From contig NZ_JAHKQT010000017.1 of the NCBI RefSeq assembly GCF_018861145.1, positions 216,382 through 280,381 on the forward strand: DNA of 64,000 nucleotides. Direction: 5' to 3'. The stretch is from Poseidonibacter lekithochrous. GTDB lineage: Bacteria; Campylobacterota; Campylobacteria; Campylobacterales; Arcobacteraceae. The notes beneath the pieces are model-generated. The model ran no database searches, had not been told where the DNA came from, and was given only the letters and a program-made list of their open reading frames with translations. Below, piece after piece: positions 8,879-17,405 of the stretch (its first letter is position 1; each line of letters opens with the position of its first letter). The translations under genes and the position numbers were made by a program.

Positions 8879-11818
8879 ATGTCAAACTATATTGATTTTA
8901 TGATACAAGCAGATGAATTAAATCAACTATTAGAAAGTAAGAAGAAAATAGTTATTATTGATGTTAGATTAAAAGAAGAGTATGATAATGGGCATATTGA
9001 TACTGCTGTAAATTTCACTGAAGTTTTTACTTATTTGCCAAAGGGTATTACAACAAGAAAAGAGAAAGAATCTTTTATCAGCTTTTATGAAGAATTATTC
9101 TCAAAAGCTGGTGTTTGTAAAGATGAAATAGTTATATTCTATGAAGATAAATTTACACTAAAATCACCTCGTGGTTTAAGTATTCTAAAATATTTGGGGT
9201 ATGATGAAGATAAGATAAAAGTACTAGATAGTGGTTTTCTTAATTGGAAAGAAAGTGGTTATAAAATAAGTAAAACTACTACTCATAATATAAAAAAGAA
9301 ATTTATATCAAGAATAGATGAAAGCTTTTTTGTAGATTATAATGAAATGTTAGCATGCATAGATAATCCAAAAATTATTAAACTAGATGTTCGTGATAAA
9401 GATGAGTGGCTAGGTATTAGTTCTTCACCTTTTGGAATAGATTTTGCTCCTAAAAAAGGAAGATTGCCTAATGCTATTTGGATAGAGTGGTATAAATTTA
9501 TTACTAGTAATATGTTAAGTGTGGAATCACTTGATAAAATACAAAAAGAGTTAAAACAAAAAAATATAAAGAAAAATGATGATATTATTTTATACTGTTT
9601 TAAAGGTGCAAGATTATCAAATACTTATATAGCACTTAGAAAACTAGGATATAATCATATTAGAGTATATTTCGCTGGATGGAACGAATGGTGTAGAAAA
9701 GAAAATGCACCAATAATTAATGAAGTTGAAAATGATAATAATCCACTTTTAAAAGAAAATATTGCATTAAAAAATATATTAGATTCTATTTATTCAAAAA
9801 ATTCTAATTTAATTGATTTCCCAAAGTACAATAAAGAACCAGTATTTGCATTTAATAGAGAGGGTAATATTAGTTTTGAAAATAAAGCAAAGAAAGTAAT
9901 ACTTCCTAGTATTACAAAGATATCTGATATCTTTCCTAGCTTTGAAACTGAAAATATCTATAATATGATAGATAATCAAGAAAATAAGAGTATTACAATA
10001 CAAGTAAAAGATAGATATTTTTTATTAAACTGTATAGGTTCTAGAGGTTCAAATAATATACTTATTTATGGTTTTGAAACTACAGAAATAGAAAATTTAA
10101 ATAAAAGTTTATCTTCTCAATATAAACTAGTTCAAAATATCATAAATACAGTTCCCGTAAGAATATTTTGGAAAGATAGAAATTGTAGATATTTAGGTGC
10201 AAATAAATTATTTCTAAAAGATGCAGGAATTAAAAACATAAATGAAATTATTGGTAAAACAGATTTTGATATGCCTTGGAATAAAACAGAAGCTCAATAT
10301 TATGTTGAGGATGATTTAAAAGTAATAAATACAGGAGTTGAGAAAATTAATTTTGAAGAATTTCAAACAAATGGAGATGGAAAAACAGCTGTTATATTAA
10401 CTTCTAAAATACCACTTAGAGATGAAAATAATTATATTATTGGGACATTAAGTTCATATGCAGATATAACACATCAGCGTAAGATGGAATTAGAATTAAA
10501 AAAACAAAAAGATATTTTTATTCATCAAGCACATCATGATGCTTTAACTGGATTACCAAATAGAGTTCTTTTTCAAGATAGGTTAGAACAATCAATACAA
10601 TCTTCAAAACGAAAGAGAACAAAAACAGCGCTATTATTTATAGACCTTGATCATTTTAAAGAGATTAATGATTCTTTTGGACATGATATTGGTGATGAAA
10701 TCCTGAAAATTGTTAGTAATAGATTAAAAAAAGTTGTTAGAGAAGAAGATACTGTGTCAAGATTAGGTGGTGATGAATTTACAATAATCTTAGGAGAATT
10801 AACTGAAGCTCAAGACAGTTCAAAAATAGCTAAAAAAATATTAAAAGTTTTATCAAAACCTATGTATACTAGAAATAATACATTTTATATTTCAAGTAGT
10901 ATTGGAATTAGTATATATCCCAATGATGGAGAATCAACTCAAAACCTTCTTAAATTTGCAGATTCTGCTATGTATAAAGCAAAAGACGAAGGTAGGAATA
11001 ACTTCCAGTATTACAACTCTTCTATGACAGAACTTGCATTTGAAAGAGTTGTTATGGAGGCAAGTCTTAGGAGATCATTGAAAGAAGATCAATTTGTAGT
11101 TTATTATCAAGCACAAATAAATGGAATTACAGATGAAATAATAGGACTAGAAGCCTTAGTCAGATGGGAACACCCAACAATGGGGATTGTGCCACCAGAT
11201 AAATTTATTTCTTTAGCTAAATCAACAGAATTAATTGTTGATCTAGATAGAATTGTTATGGAAAAAGCTATGAGTCAAGTCTCAAAGTGGTATAAAAAAG
11301 GTTTAAATCCAGGTATTTTAGCTATGAATCTTGCAGTAAAACAACTTTATGAAAAAGATTTTATAGAAATGTTTGAAGAACTTATGGTAAAGACAGAATG
11401 TAAAGAACGATGGATTGAGTTAGAAGTTACAGAAGATCAGATTATGACAAATCCAGAAAAAGCTATTAAAATTCTTAGTAAAATAAGTGATTTAGGTGTT
11501 GAATTGGCAGTTGATGATTTTGGAACAGGTTACTCTTCTTTAGCATATTTAAAAAGGTTACCAATTGATAAGCTTAAAATCGATCAAGCTTTTGTCAGAG
11601 ATTTACCTGATGATGAAGAAGATGTTGGAATTACACAAGCAGTTATAGCTTTAGCAAAGAGTTTAAATTTAAAAGTTATTGCAGAAGGTGTTGAAACAAA
11701 AGAACAAAAAGATTTTTTAGTTAAAAGTGGTTGTATAAATATCCAAGGATATTTATATTCTAAACCTATACCTGCTGATAAATTTGAAATACTTCTTAAA
11801 AAAGGATTTAAAATTTAG
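8879..11818 (+). CDS. Tandem rhodanese - PAS - GGDEF - EAL protein
   Basis: 979-aa predicted cytoplasmic protein with no signal peptide or membrane helix. Residues 10-130 are a rhodanese domain whose active-site loop has no cysteine (FYEDKFTLKSPRG), as in the structural half of thiosulfate sulfurtransferases. Residues 150-275 are a second rhodanese with catalytic Cys240 in CFKGAR. Residues about 318-405 look like a degenerate PAS and about 415-530 a clearer PAS. The GGDEF domain has an intact active site (LGGDEF, 629-634) and inhibitory RxxD site (REED, 621-624). The EAL domain has EAL at 758-760, DDFGTG from 879 and EGVE at 936-939. Both cyclic-di-GMP synthesis and breakdown therefore look possible. 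The tandem sulfurtransferase input is unusual. GGAG precedes the ATG. It stands alone between two terminator/promoter regions. Confidence 0.93.
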   Translation: MSNYIDFMIQADELNQLLESKKKIVIIDVRLKEEYDNGHIDTAVNFTEVFTYLPKGITTRKEKESFISFYEELFSKAGVCKDEIVIFYEDKFTLKSPRGLSILKYLGYDEDKIKVLDSGFLNWKESGYKISKTTTHNIKKKFISRIDESFFVDYNEMLACIDNPKIIKLDVRDKDEWLGISSSPFGIDFAPKKGRLPNAIWIEWYKFITSNMLSVESLDKIQKELKQKNIKKNDDIILYCFKGARLSNTYIALRKLGYNHIRVYFAGWNEWCRKENAPIINEVENDNNPLLKENIALKNILDSIYSKNSNLIDFPKYNKEPVFAFNREGNISFENKAKKVILPSITKISDIFPSFETENIYNMIDNQENKSITIQVKDRYFLLNCIGSRGSNNILIYGFETTEIENLNKSLSSQYKLVQNIINTVPVRIFWKDRNCRYLGANKLFLKDAGIKNINEIIGKTDFDMPWNKTEAQYYVEDDLKVINTGVEKINFEEFQTNGDGKTAVILTSKIPLRDENNYIIGTLSSYADITHQRKMELELKKQKDIFIHQAHHDALTGLPNRVLFQDRLEQSIQSSKRKRTKTALLFIDLDHFKEINDSFGHDIGDEILKIVSNRLKKVVREEDTVSRLGGDEFTIILGELTEAQDSSKIAKKILKVLSKPMYTRNNTFYISSSIGISIYPNDGESTQNLLKFADSAMYKAKDEGRNNFQYYNSSMTELAFERVVMEASLRRSLKEDQFVVYYQAQINGITDEIIGLEALVRWEHPTMGIVPPDKFISLAKSTELIVDLDRIVMEKAMSQVSKWYKKGLNPGILAMNLAVKQLYEKDFIEMFEELMVKTECKERWIELEVTEDQIMTNPEKAIKILSKISDLGVELAVDDFGTGYSSLAYLKRLPIDKLKIDQAFVRDLPDDEEDVGITQAVIALAKSLNLKVIAEGVETKEQKDFLVKSGCINIQGYLYSKPIPADKFEILLKKGFKI

Positions 11819-11840
11819 AAAGAGTTTGAATTTTTATTTA

Positions 11841-11869
11841 TTGACAATGTAGAACTATTGTTCTATAAT
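11841..11869 (+). promoter_or_regulatory. tetR promoter with internal palindromic operator
   Basis: TTGACA (11841-11846) and TATAAT (11864-11869) are consensus and 17 bases apart. The spacer holds a perfect inverted repeat, TAGAAC-TATT-GTTCTA (11850-11865), whose right arm overlaps the first two bases of the -10. A protein bound there would block RNA polymerase. The gene starts about 20 bases downstream, so autorepression by the TetR protein is the simple reading. Confidence 0.88.
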
Positions 11870-11889
11870 ATTACAAATGGAGTTTAAAT

Positions 11890-12450
11890 ATGGCAAGACC
11901 TGTAGAATATGATTTAAATAATGTACTTGATAATGCAATGGAGCTTTTTTGGCAAAAAGGATATGAAAATGTATCAATGGCTGAATTAGTTGAGCATACA
12001 AGTTTAAATAGAAGAACTATGTATTCTTTATTCAAAGATAAAGAAGGTATTTTCAAAGATTCACTTGATAATTACTATTTAAAAAGATCCTCAAAGATTA
12101 TTACACTTTTAAAAGATAATCCAGGAAAAAAAGGTATAGAACTTTTTTTAACAAACTTCTCTTTTCATGATAAGTTTAAAGGATGTTTATTTAATAACTG
12201 CATGGGAAAAGGTGAGTTTATGAATGATGATGCTTTTGAAATCCCAAAAAGCTATTTTGAAAGTTTACGTTTACAAATAGAAAAAAACTTGGAAGCGGCA
12301 AAAGAAGATGGTGACTTTACTGGTGATGTTAAAACTATGGCACTTACAATTATGACTATTATTCATGGTTTTAATATTTATGGGAAATATAATCACTCTA
12401 AAGAAGAGGGCGAAAGTATTATGAGAAATATTTTAAATATGATTAAATAG
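11890..12450 (+). CDS. TetR/AcrR-family transcriptional regulator
   Basis: 186-aa DNA-binding regulator. The N-terminal 55 residues form the TetR helix-turn-helix (RPVEYDLNNVLDNAMELFWQ, then VSMAELVEHTSLNRRTMYSLF and KDKEGIF). The C-terminal ligand domain contains a KGCLFNNCMGKGEF segment with two cysteines near residues 98-104, similar to the GCLLGN motif in AcrR relatives of the C-terminal type that includes sensors of reactive compounds. The promoter carries a perfect palindrome suited to autorepression. Neighbouring genes face away or belong elsewhere, so the regulated target is not obvious. Ligand unknown. Confidence 0.92.
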   Translation: MARPVEYDLNNVLDNAMELFWQKGYENVSMAELVEHTSLNRRTMYSLFKDKEGIFKDSLDNYYLKRSSKIITLLKDNPGKKGIELFLTNFSFHDKFKGCLFNNCMGKGEFMNDDAFEIPKSYFESLRLQIEKNLEAAKEDGDFTGDVKTMALTIMTIIHGFNIYGKYNHSKEEGESIMRNILNMIK

Positions 12451-12457
12451 CTTTAAA

Positions 12458-12805
12458 TTATGATTTAATCCATAATGCAATTTTACGAAAGAATTTAAAA
12501 CAATTATATACTATGTTACCAAGAAATTTATTTGTAAAAATGAATTTCTGTAAAGAATAAAAAACTCCATCATATTTACAAATACTTATAAGCATTTCAA
12601 CTGCACTTACTCCTTGGTAGCATTTATTTTCAAAGATAAGTATTACTCCATCATCGAGAATTATGTCTTTTTTATATTTTTTCCAAGACAAATCAATTCT
12701 TGCATCATATATAGTTAAATCAAAACATTTTTTAAGTTTTAAAAAATCTGCATATCTATTGCAAAATGGACACTCTCCATCATAATATAAAAAAACTTTG
12801 TTCAT
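12458..12805 (-). CDS. DCC-family (DUF393) thiol-disulfide oxidoreductase-like protein
   Basis: 115 aa. The opening VFLYYDGECPFCNRYADF is the DUF393 signature with the redox motif CPFC (Cys12 and Cys15), on a thioredoxin-like strand-helix start. An ATG twelve bases upstream is in frame, but GGGAG lies between the two ATGs and five bases before the second, so the second start is chosen. DUF393 proteins are predicted thiol-disulfide oxidoreductases of unknown partner. It lies 18 bases downstream of the Aat-like gene on the same strand, a probable two-gene operon. Confidence 0.85.
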   Translation of the reverse strand: MNKVFLYYDGECPFCNRYADFLKLKKCFDLTIYDARIDLSWKKYKKDIILDDGVILIFENKCYQGVSAVEMLISICKYDGVFYSLQKFIFTNKFLGNIVYNCFKFFRKIALWIKS

Positions 12806-12823
12806 TTTAACTCCCATTTAATT

Positions 12824-13540
12824 TTAAATAAATACCTTTGGTAACCATCGTTTTAAAAAATCATCTCTTGAGTATTTAATAGCACCTAAATCAAACTTAT
12901 ATTGCATATAAGGATGTCCTAAATTCCAAAAAACGTAGTTTTCTTTTTCTAAATACTTTGCTAAAAGAACTAGTTGTAATTTTCCATAATTATTGTATTT
13001 CTTTTCTTTTGAACTAAAACCTGTAAGAGAAGTATATGTATCATAAATCTTGTAGCCAATTTCTGCAGCTATTAATTCATCTGTTTGCTTATCTATAATT
13101 TCTACACTCATAATAGTAAAATCAGGAAGAGAGTCATCTTTTTGCCTAAGTTCAAGTAATAGTTTATGATAATCACCTATTAACCAATTTGGATTATGAT
13201 ACTGATCAATTTTCTCTAATACTTCATCAAATCTTGTATTGATTTGAAATTTATAATTATCTTTCTTTAGTAGTTTTTCTACTTTTTTACTTATATGCAA
13301 ATTTTCAAAATCTAAAAGAGCATATTCAAACTGTAGTTCAGGAAGTAAGTAAAGTTTATCTTCATATATAGTTGTAGTTGAGATAAAACCACAGCGTGCA
13401 AGATGAATATAAAACTCTTTTGAGAAGTCATCACTAAAATAGTAATTTGTATTTTCATTAGAATAAATATCATTAAAAAGTATATCTGTATCTATTATAT
13501 TTTCATATGTTAAATAGTAAATTGTATTATCAAGGCTCAT
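12824..13540 (-). CDS. Divergent leucyl/phenylalanyl-tRNA-protein transferase (Aat)-like protein
   Basis: 238-aa GNAT-fold protein. The middle and end follow the Aat pattern: LHISKKVEKLLKKDNYKFQINTRF (compare HVSRSLRK...FEVT.D..F), a NPNWLIGDYHKLLLEL stretch in place of the WI...AY..LH helix, SLTGFSSKEK in place of the GESMFS loop, and FDLGAIKYSRDDFLKRW in place of SLGA..I.R..FL. The classic N-terminal GGDL..AY..GIFPW block is not recognisable. Aat adds Leu or Phe to N-terminal Arg/Lys for ClpS-ClpAP degradation; whether this protein does so is uncertain. Paired with a DCC thiol protein. Confidence 0.65.
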   Translation of the reverse strand: MSLDNTIYYLTYENIIDTDILFNDIYSNENTNYYFSDDFSKEFYIHLARCGFISTTTIYEDKLYLLPELQFEYALLDFENLHISKKVEKLLKKDNYKFQINTRFDEVLEKIDQYHNPNWLIGDYHKLLLELRQKDDSLPDFTIMSVEIIDKQTDELIAAEIGYKIYDTYTSLTGFSSKEKKYNNYGKLQLVLLAKYLEKENYVFWNLGHPYMQYKFDLGAIKYSRDDFLKRWLPKVFI

Positions 13541-13614
13541 AAAAAGGATTTTAGCATATATTACGTTTCATTTAATTATAATAATCAATAATTGCAATAA
13601 ATGTAAGGCTTTTT

Positions 13615-16416
13615 TTGAACACACTAATTACAAATAATCAATCTACGAACTTTTATAATCATCTTGAAGAATCGCTTCTTAAATGTAATAGTTTTATATT
13701 TAACGTGGCTTTTATAAACTTCTCAGGACTTCAACTCTTACTTGATACTTTAAAAACTTTAGAACAAAAAGGTGTAAAGGGTAGAGTTTTAACATCTACT
13801 TATTTAAATTTTACAGAAGTCAAAGCCTTAGAAAAAATAAAAGAGTTTAAAAATATTGAATTAAAAATCTATGATAGTAGCAAAACAAATATAGGCTTTC
13901 ATTCAAAGGCTTATATCTTTGAACTAGATAGTAGTTATGAGTTGTTATTAGGCTCTTCAAATATAACAGCAAGTGCTTTTAAAACAAATATTGAATGGAA
14001 TATAAAAACAATATCAAAAAAAGATGATGTGTTTTTAACTGAAGTAGTAAATGAGTTTAATATTTTATGGGAAAATTCTTATTTTGTAAATGAACAGTTT
14101 TTAAAAGAGTATAAAGAGTTTAAACAAACTCTAGAAAAAAAAGCTTTTAACAATACTTTTAATTTTGAAAAATTAAATATAAACTATATGCAAGAAGAGG
14201 CTCTTTTAAATTTAGAGAGTTTAAGAGAAAATGGACAAAGAAAAGCTTTAGTAATTGCAGCAACTGGAACAGGAAAAACATATCTTAGTGCTTTCGATGT
14301 AAAAAAGGCAAGACCCAAAAGAGTTCTTTTTTTAGTTCATAGAGAAAATATTTTAATAAAAGCAAAGCAGAGTTTTGAAAGTATCGTTGATTCTTCTTTT
14401 ACTTGTGGTTTATACACAGGAAATAAAAAAGAGCTAAATAAAAAGTATTTATTCTCTACTATTCAGACTATGAGTTTAGACTTTTTAAAGTTTGAAAGAA
14501 AAGAGTTTGATTATATAATAGTAGATGAAGCACATCATGCAGTTTCTCCTTCATATAAGCGTGTTCTAGAGTACTTTGATACAAAGTTCTTACTTGGCCT
14601 TACTGCAACATCAAATCGCATGGATGGTAGCTCTATTTATAAAGTTTTTGATAACAATATAGCTTGTGATATTAGATTAAATGATGCTTTGGAAAATAAA
14701 CTTGTAGTACCTTTTCATTATTATGGAATTACTGATATTAGTAGCATTGATTATTCAAGTCTTGATATGACAAAGATTGAAGAGATTACTAAAGTTTTAA
14801 AAGTGAACCAAAGAGTTGAATATATAATTGAAAAGATGAATTTTTACTCGTATTGTGAAAATGATGATAACTGTGGAAATAAAAGAAAAGTACTTGCATT
14901 TTGTGTATCAAAAGATCACTGTATCTATATGAGTGAGCAGTTTAATAAAGCAGGTATAAATTCTACATATCTTATAAGTAATAACACTATATCTCAAAGA
15001 GAAGAAGCTATAAAAAATCTTGAAGATGAGACAAATACTTTAGAAGTAATCTTTACAGTTGATATTTTTAATGAAGGAATTGATATCCCTTCAATAAATA
15101 CAGTTCTAATGCTTCGTCCTACTTCCTCTCCAATTATCTTTACTCAACAACTAGGTCGCGGTTTACGTAAATATAAGGGTAAAGAGTTTCTAACAGTTTT
15201 AGATTTTATTGGTAACCATAATAAAGCATATTTAATAGCACTTGCTCTTATTGGAAATAAAGCAATTGATAAAGAGAGTATAAAAATATCTTTAAAGAAT
15301 AATTTTGCAAATATGCAAAATGTATTTATCAAAATGGATGAGATTTCAAAACAAAGAATATTAGAACAAATTGATAAAGAAAACTTTAATCATTTAAAAT
15401 ATTTAAAAGAACAGTATTTTGAGTTTAAATCTATTTTAGGAAATAGAAGACCAAAATTAGTAGATTTCCTACAGTATGAAGATTTACTAACGCCATTAAA
15501 TTTTATAAGTGATTCAAAGTCTTATATAGAGTTTTTATCTAAGGTTGAAAGAGATGAAGAGATTAATACTTTTTGTAAAGATGAGGTATTTACAAAAGCG
15601 ATTAGATTTATAGAGTATTTACTTCCTGTAAAAAGAGTTTATGAGTTTGTTGTTTTAAGATATTTACTTTCAAATGATTATATAGATGAAGAAATTGCAT
15701 TTGTAAATTTAAAAAAATATTTAAATAAAATCAATAGAGATATAATACTTCATAGTTTTAATTTTTTAAATCAAGACTATTTTGATAAAGCGCAAGTTAG
15801 CAGATATTTAAAACTTGTGGAGTTTAAAGATGACAAATTAGTAAAATCAATAGAGTTTGAATCCTTAGTTGAAAATAAAGAGTATAAAAAAATATTTGAA
15901 GATAGTTTAGATTATGGGATTATGCACTATGAAAAAGAGTTTGGAAGAGAAGATTATTCCCTACCATTTTTAAAATTATATACTAAATACAATATGTTAA
16001 ATATCGCACAACTTTGTAATTTTAATAAAATACATTCTTCTTTTAGAGGAAGTGGATTTTTAAAGTATAAAGATGATTTCTTCTTATTTATAAATCTAGA
16101 AAAAGTGAAGTTCTCTAAATCTTCATATTATGATAATACTTTTTTATCAAAAGATACTTTTACATATCAAAGTAAGCCAAGTACTTCACAAGATAGTATT
16201 GATGGAGCTAAACTTATAAACAATAAAAAGTTAAATGTAAAACTACATATTTTTGTAAGAAAATTTGTACTAGTTGATAAAAAGACTCAAGGCTTTATTT
16301 ATTTAGGTCTTGCAAATACTATTAAATATGAAGGAAATAAACCTATAAGCGTTCATCTAAAACTAGAAATTGCTTTAGATGATAAACTTTATGAAGAGTT
16401 TACAAAAATAGTTTAA
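13615..16416 (+). CDS. PLD-nuclease / SF2 helicase / DUF3427 protein
   Basis: 933 aa, apparently intact. Residues 1-150 are a phospholipase-D-like nuclease domain with His96-x-Lys98 and GSSN at 113-116. Residues 190-540 are a superfamily-2 helicase: Walker A AATGTGK ending at Lys221, DEAH at 304-307, LTATS at 330-333, and motif VI QLGRGLRKYKG from 512. The rest is a DUF3427-type region beginning ILGNRRPKLVDFL. This domain order is a known bacterial family often found in accessory regions and suspected of roles in DNA repair or phage defence; no function can be read from the sequence alone. Translation starts at TTG with TAAGG seven bases before. It is a single-gene unit divergent from the Aat-like gene. 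Confidence 0.9.
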   Translation: MNTLITNNQSTNFYNHLEESLLKCNSFIFNVAFINFSGLQLLLDTLKTLEQKGVKGRVLTSTYLNFTEVKALEKIKEFKNIELKIYDSSKTNIGFHSKAYIFELDSSYELLLGSSNITASAFKTNIEWNIKTISKKDDVFLTEVVNEFNILWENSYFVNEQFLKEYKEFKQTLEKKAFNNTFNFEKLNINYMQEEALLNLESLRENGQRKALVIAATGTGKTYLSAFDVKKARPKRVLFLVHRENILIKAKQSFESIVDSSFTCGLYTGNKKELNKKYLFSTIQTMSLDFLKFERKEFDYIIVDEAHHAVSPSYKRVLEYFDTKFLLGLTATSNRMDGSSIYKVFDNNIACDIRLNDALENKLVVPFHYYGITDISSIDYSSLDMTKIEEITKVLKVNQRVEYIIEKMNFYSYCENDDNCGNKRKVLAFCVSKDHCIYMSEQFNKAGINSTYLISNNTISQREEAIKNLEDETNTLEVIFTVDIFNEGIDIPSINTVLMLRPTSSPIIFTQQLGRGLRKYKGKEFLTVLDFIGNHNKAYLIALALIGNKAIDKESIKISLKNNFANMQNVFIKMDEISKQRILEQIDKENFNHLKYLKEQYFEFKSILGNRRPKLVDFLQYEDLLTPLNFISDSKSYIEFLSKVERDEEINTFCKDEVFTKAIRFIEYLLPVKRVYEFVVLRYLLSNDYIDEEIAFVNLKKYLNKINRDIILHSFNFLNQDYFDKAQVSRYLKLVEFKDDKLVKSIEFESLVENKEYKKIFEDSLDYGIMHYEKEFGREDYSLPFLKLYTKYNMLNIAQLCNFNKIHSSFRGSGFLKYKDDFFLFINLEKVKFSKSSYYDNTFLSKDTFTYQSKPSTSQDSIDGAKLINNKKLNVKLHIFVRKFVLVDKKTQGFIYLGLANTIKYEGNKPISVHLKLEIALDDKLYEEFTKIV

Positions 16417-16424
16417 TAAAATAT

Positions 16425-16470
16425 ATTTTGTAAATACTATAAAAAAACACCATTTACAAAATAGTATTTA
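16425..16470. other. Interleaved inverted repeats at a convergent gene end
   Basis: ATTTTGTAAAT (16425-16435) matches ATTTACAAAAT (16452-16462), and AAATACTAT (16432-16440) matches ATAGTATTT (16461-16469). The arms occur in the order A, B, A', B', so they can form either of two hairpins or a pseudoknot. The element lies between the helicase gene and the end of the opposing membrane-protein gene and may end transcription in one or both directions. Confidence 0.5.
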
Positions 16471-17405
16471 AGAGTATAAAAAGTACAAATAAGAACAAAA
16501 AGTGTATTAAAAATCAGTGAATACTTTAATGTATAATCAAGACTTTTATTTATAAGTAGTTTTAATACTGCATGTGCAAAAGCAAAAAATACACCTAAAA
16601 ATAATGATCCCCAAATAAAATATCCAATATAAAAGTACTCATGTTGTAACATACAAAATGGACACTGATGAGTTGGAAGTTGATATACATAAGTGCCAAA
16701 AAAGTATGTAACGGCATAATATGCAATGTAAATAAATAAAATATTTACAATAATATTTAAATACGGATTTTTTTGAATATTTACAAAAATACTTAAAAAA
16801 TATAATAAATAAAATAAAACTAAAAGCATAGGAATATTTAGATTAAATGGTATTTGTCCTCCTGTTGAACTTGCACCAAAAATTACAGAACAACAAAGTA
16901 CTGGTTCTTGCGTAGAGATATTTGTTAAGTATAATATATCAACTGTTGTTTCAATAATTACAAGTAAAAAGATTAGAATAAAAAAATAAAACTTTTTCTT
17001 TGTATATGGATATGTTTTTTCTTTTAAATCTAGTGTATTTAAAATCATCCAAATACCTATAAAAAATAGAAGAACAACTTTAAAAGTTAAAAGAGGTTGT
17101 CCATACTCATTTGCACCAATAACTCCCGCTGCACACATAGCACCAGGTACTATATGCGATAAAATATCTATACTATATGCAAAATAGGGCATTAAAAATA
17201 TTTTTATAAGCATTGTAAAACTAATTATTAGTATTACTAAATATGAACGTTTCTCAAGTTTATATTGTTCTTGAGTAGTCTTTGTATAATCCCAGTTTTT
17301 TATAATAGAAAGTGAATAAAAAAAAGAGATAGTAAGAAGTGATAAAAGTATTATTTGAGTAAACAAAAATACAATTATTTCATTTGATAAAAGTACATTA
17401 TTCAC
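16437..17405 (-). CDS. Polytopic membrane protein with paired cysteines, unknown
   Basis: 322 aa with about eight membrane segments and no recognisable family. Cysteines sit in conspicuous motifs near membrane boundaries: HIVPGAMCAAG (Cys91), PVLCCSV (Cys171-Cys172) and THQCPFCMLQHEY (Cys248 and Cys251, a CxxC flanked by His246 and His255). The CPFC motif recalls DsbB/VKOR-like quinone-linked thiol enzymes or metal sites, but the overall fold does not obviously match. Its start overlaps the stop of the ABC ATPase gene, so it is the last gene of a four-gene operon with ATPase, permease and a small anchored protein. I infer a redox- or metal-linked envelope role. Confidence 0.8.
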   Translation of the reverse strand: MNNVLLSNEIIVFLFTQIILLSLLTISFFYSLSIIKNWDYTKTTQEQYKLEKRSYLVILIISFTMLIKIFLMPYFAYSIDILSHIVPGAMCAAGVIGANEYGQPLLTFKVVLLFFIGIWMILNTLDLKEKTYPYTKKKFYFFILIFLLVIIETTVDILYLTNISTQEPVLCCSVIFGASSTGGQIPFNLNIPMLLVLFYLLYFLSIFVNIQKNPYLNIIVNILFIYIAYYAVTYFFGTYVYQLPTHQCPFCMLQHEYFYIGYFIWGSLFLGVFFAFAHAVLKLLINKSLDYTLKYSLIFNTLFVLICTFYTLKYYFVNGVFL

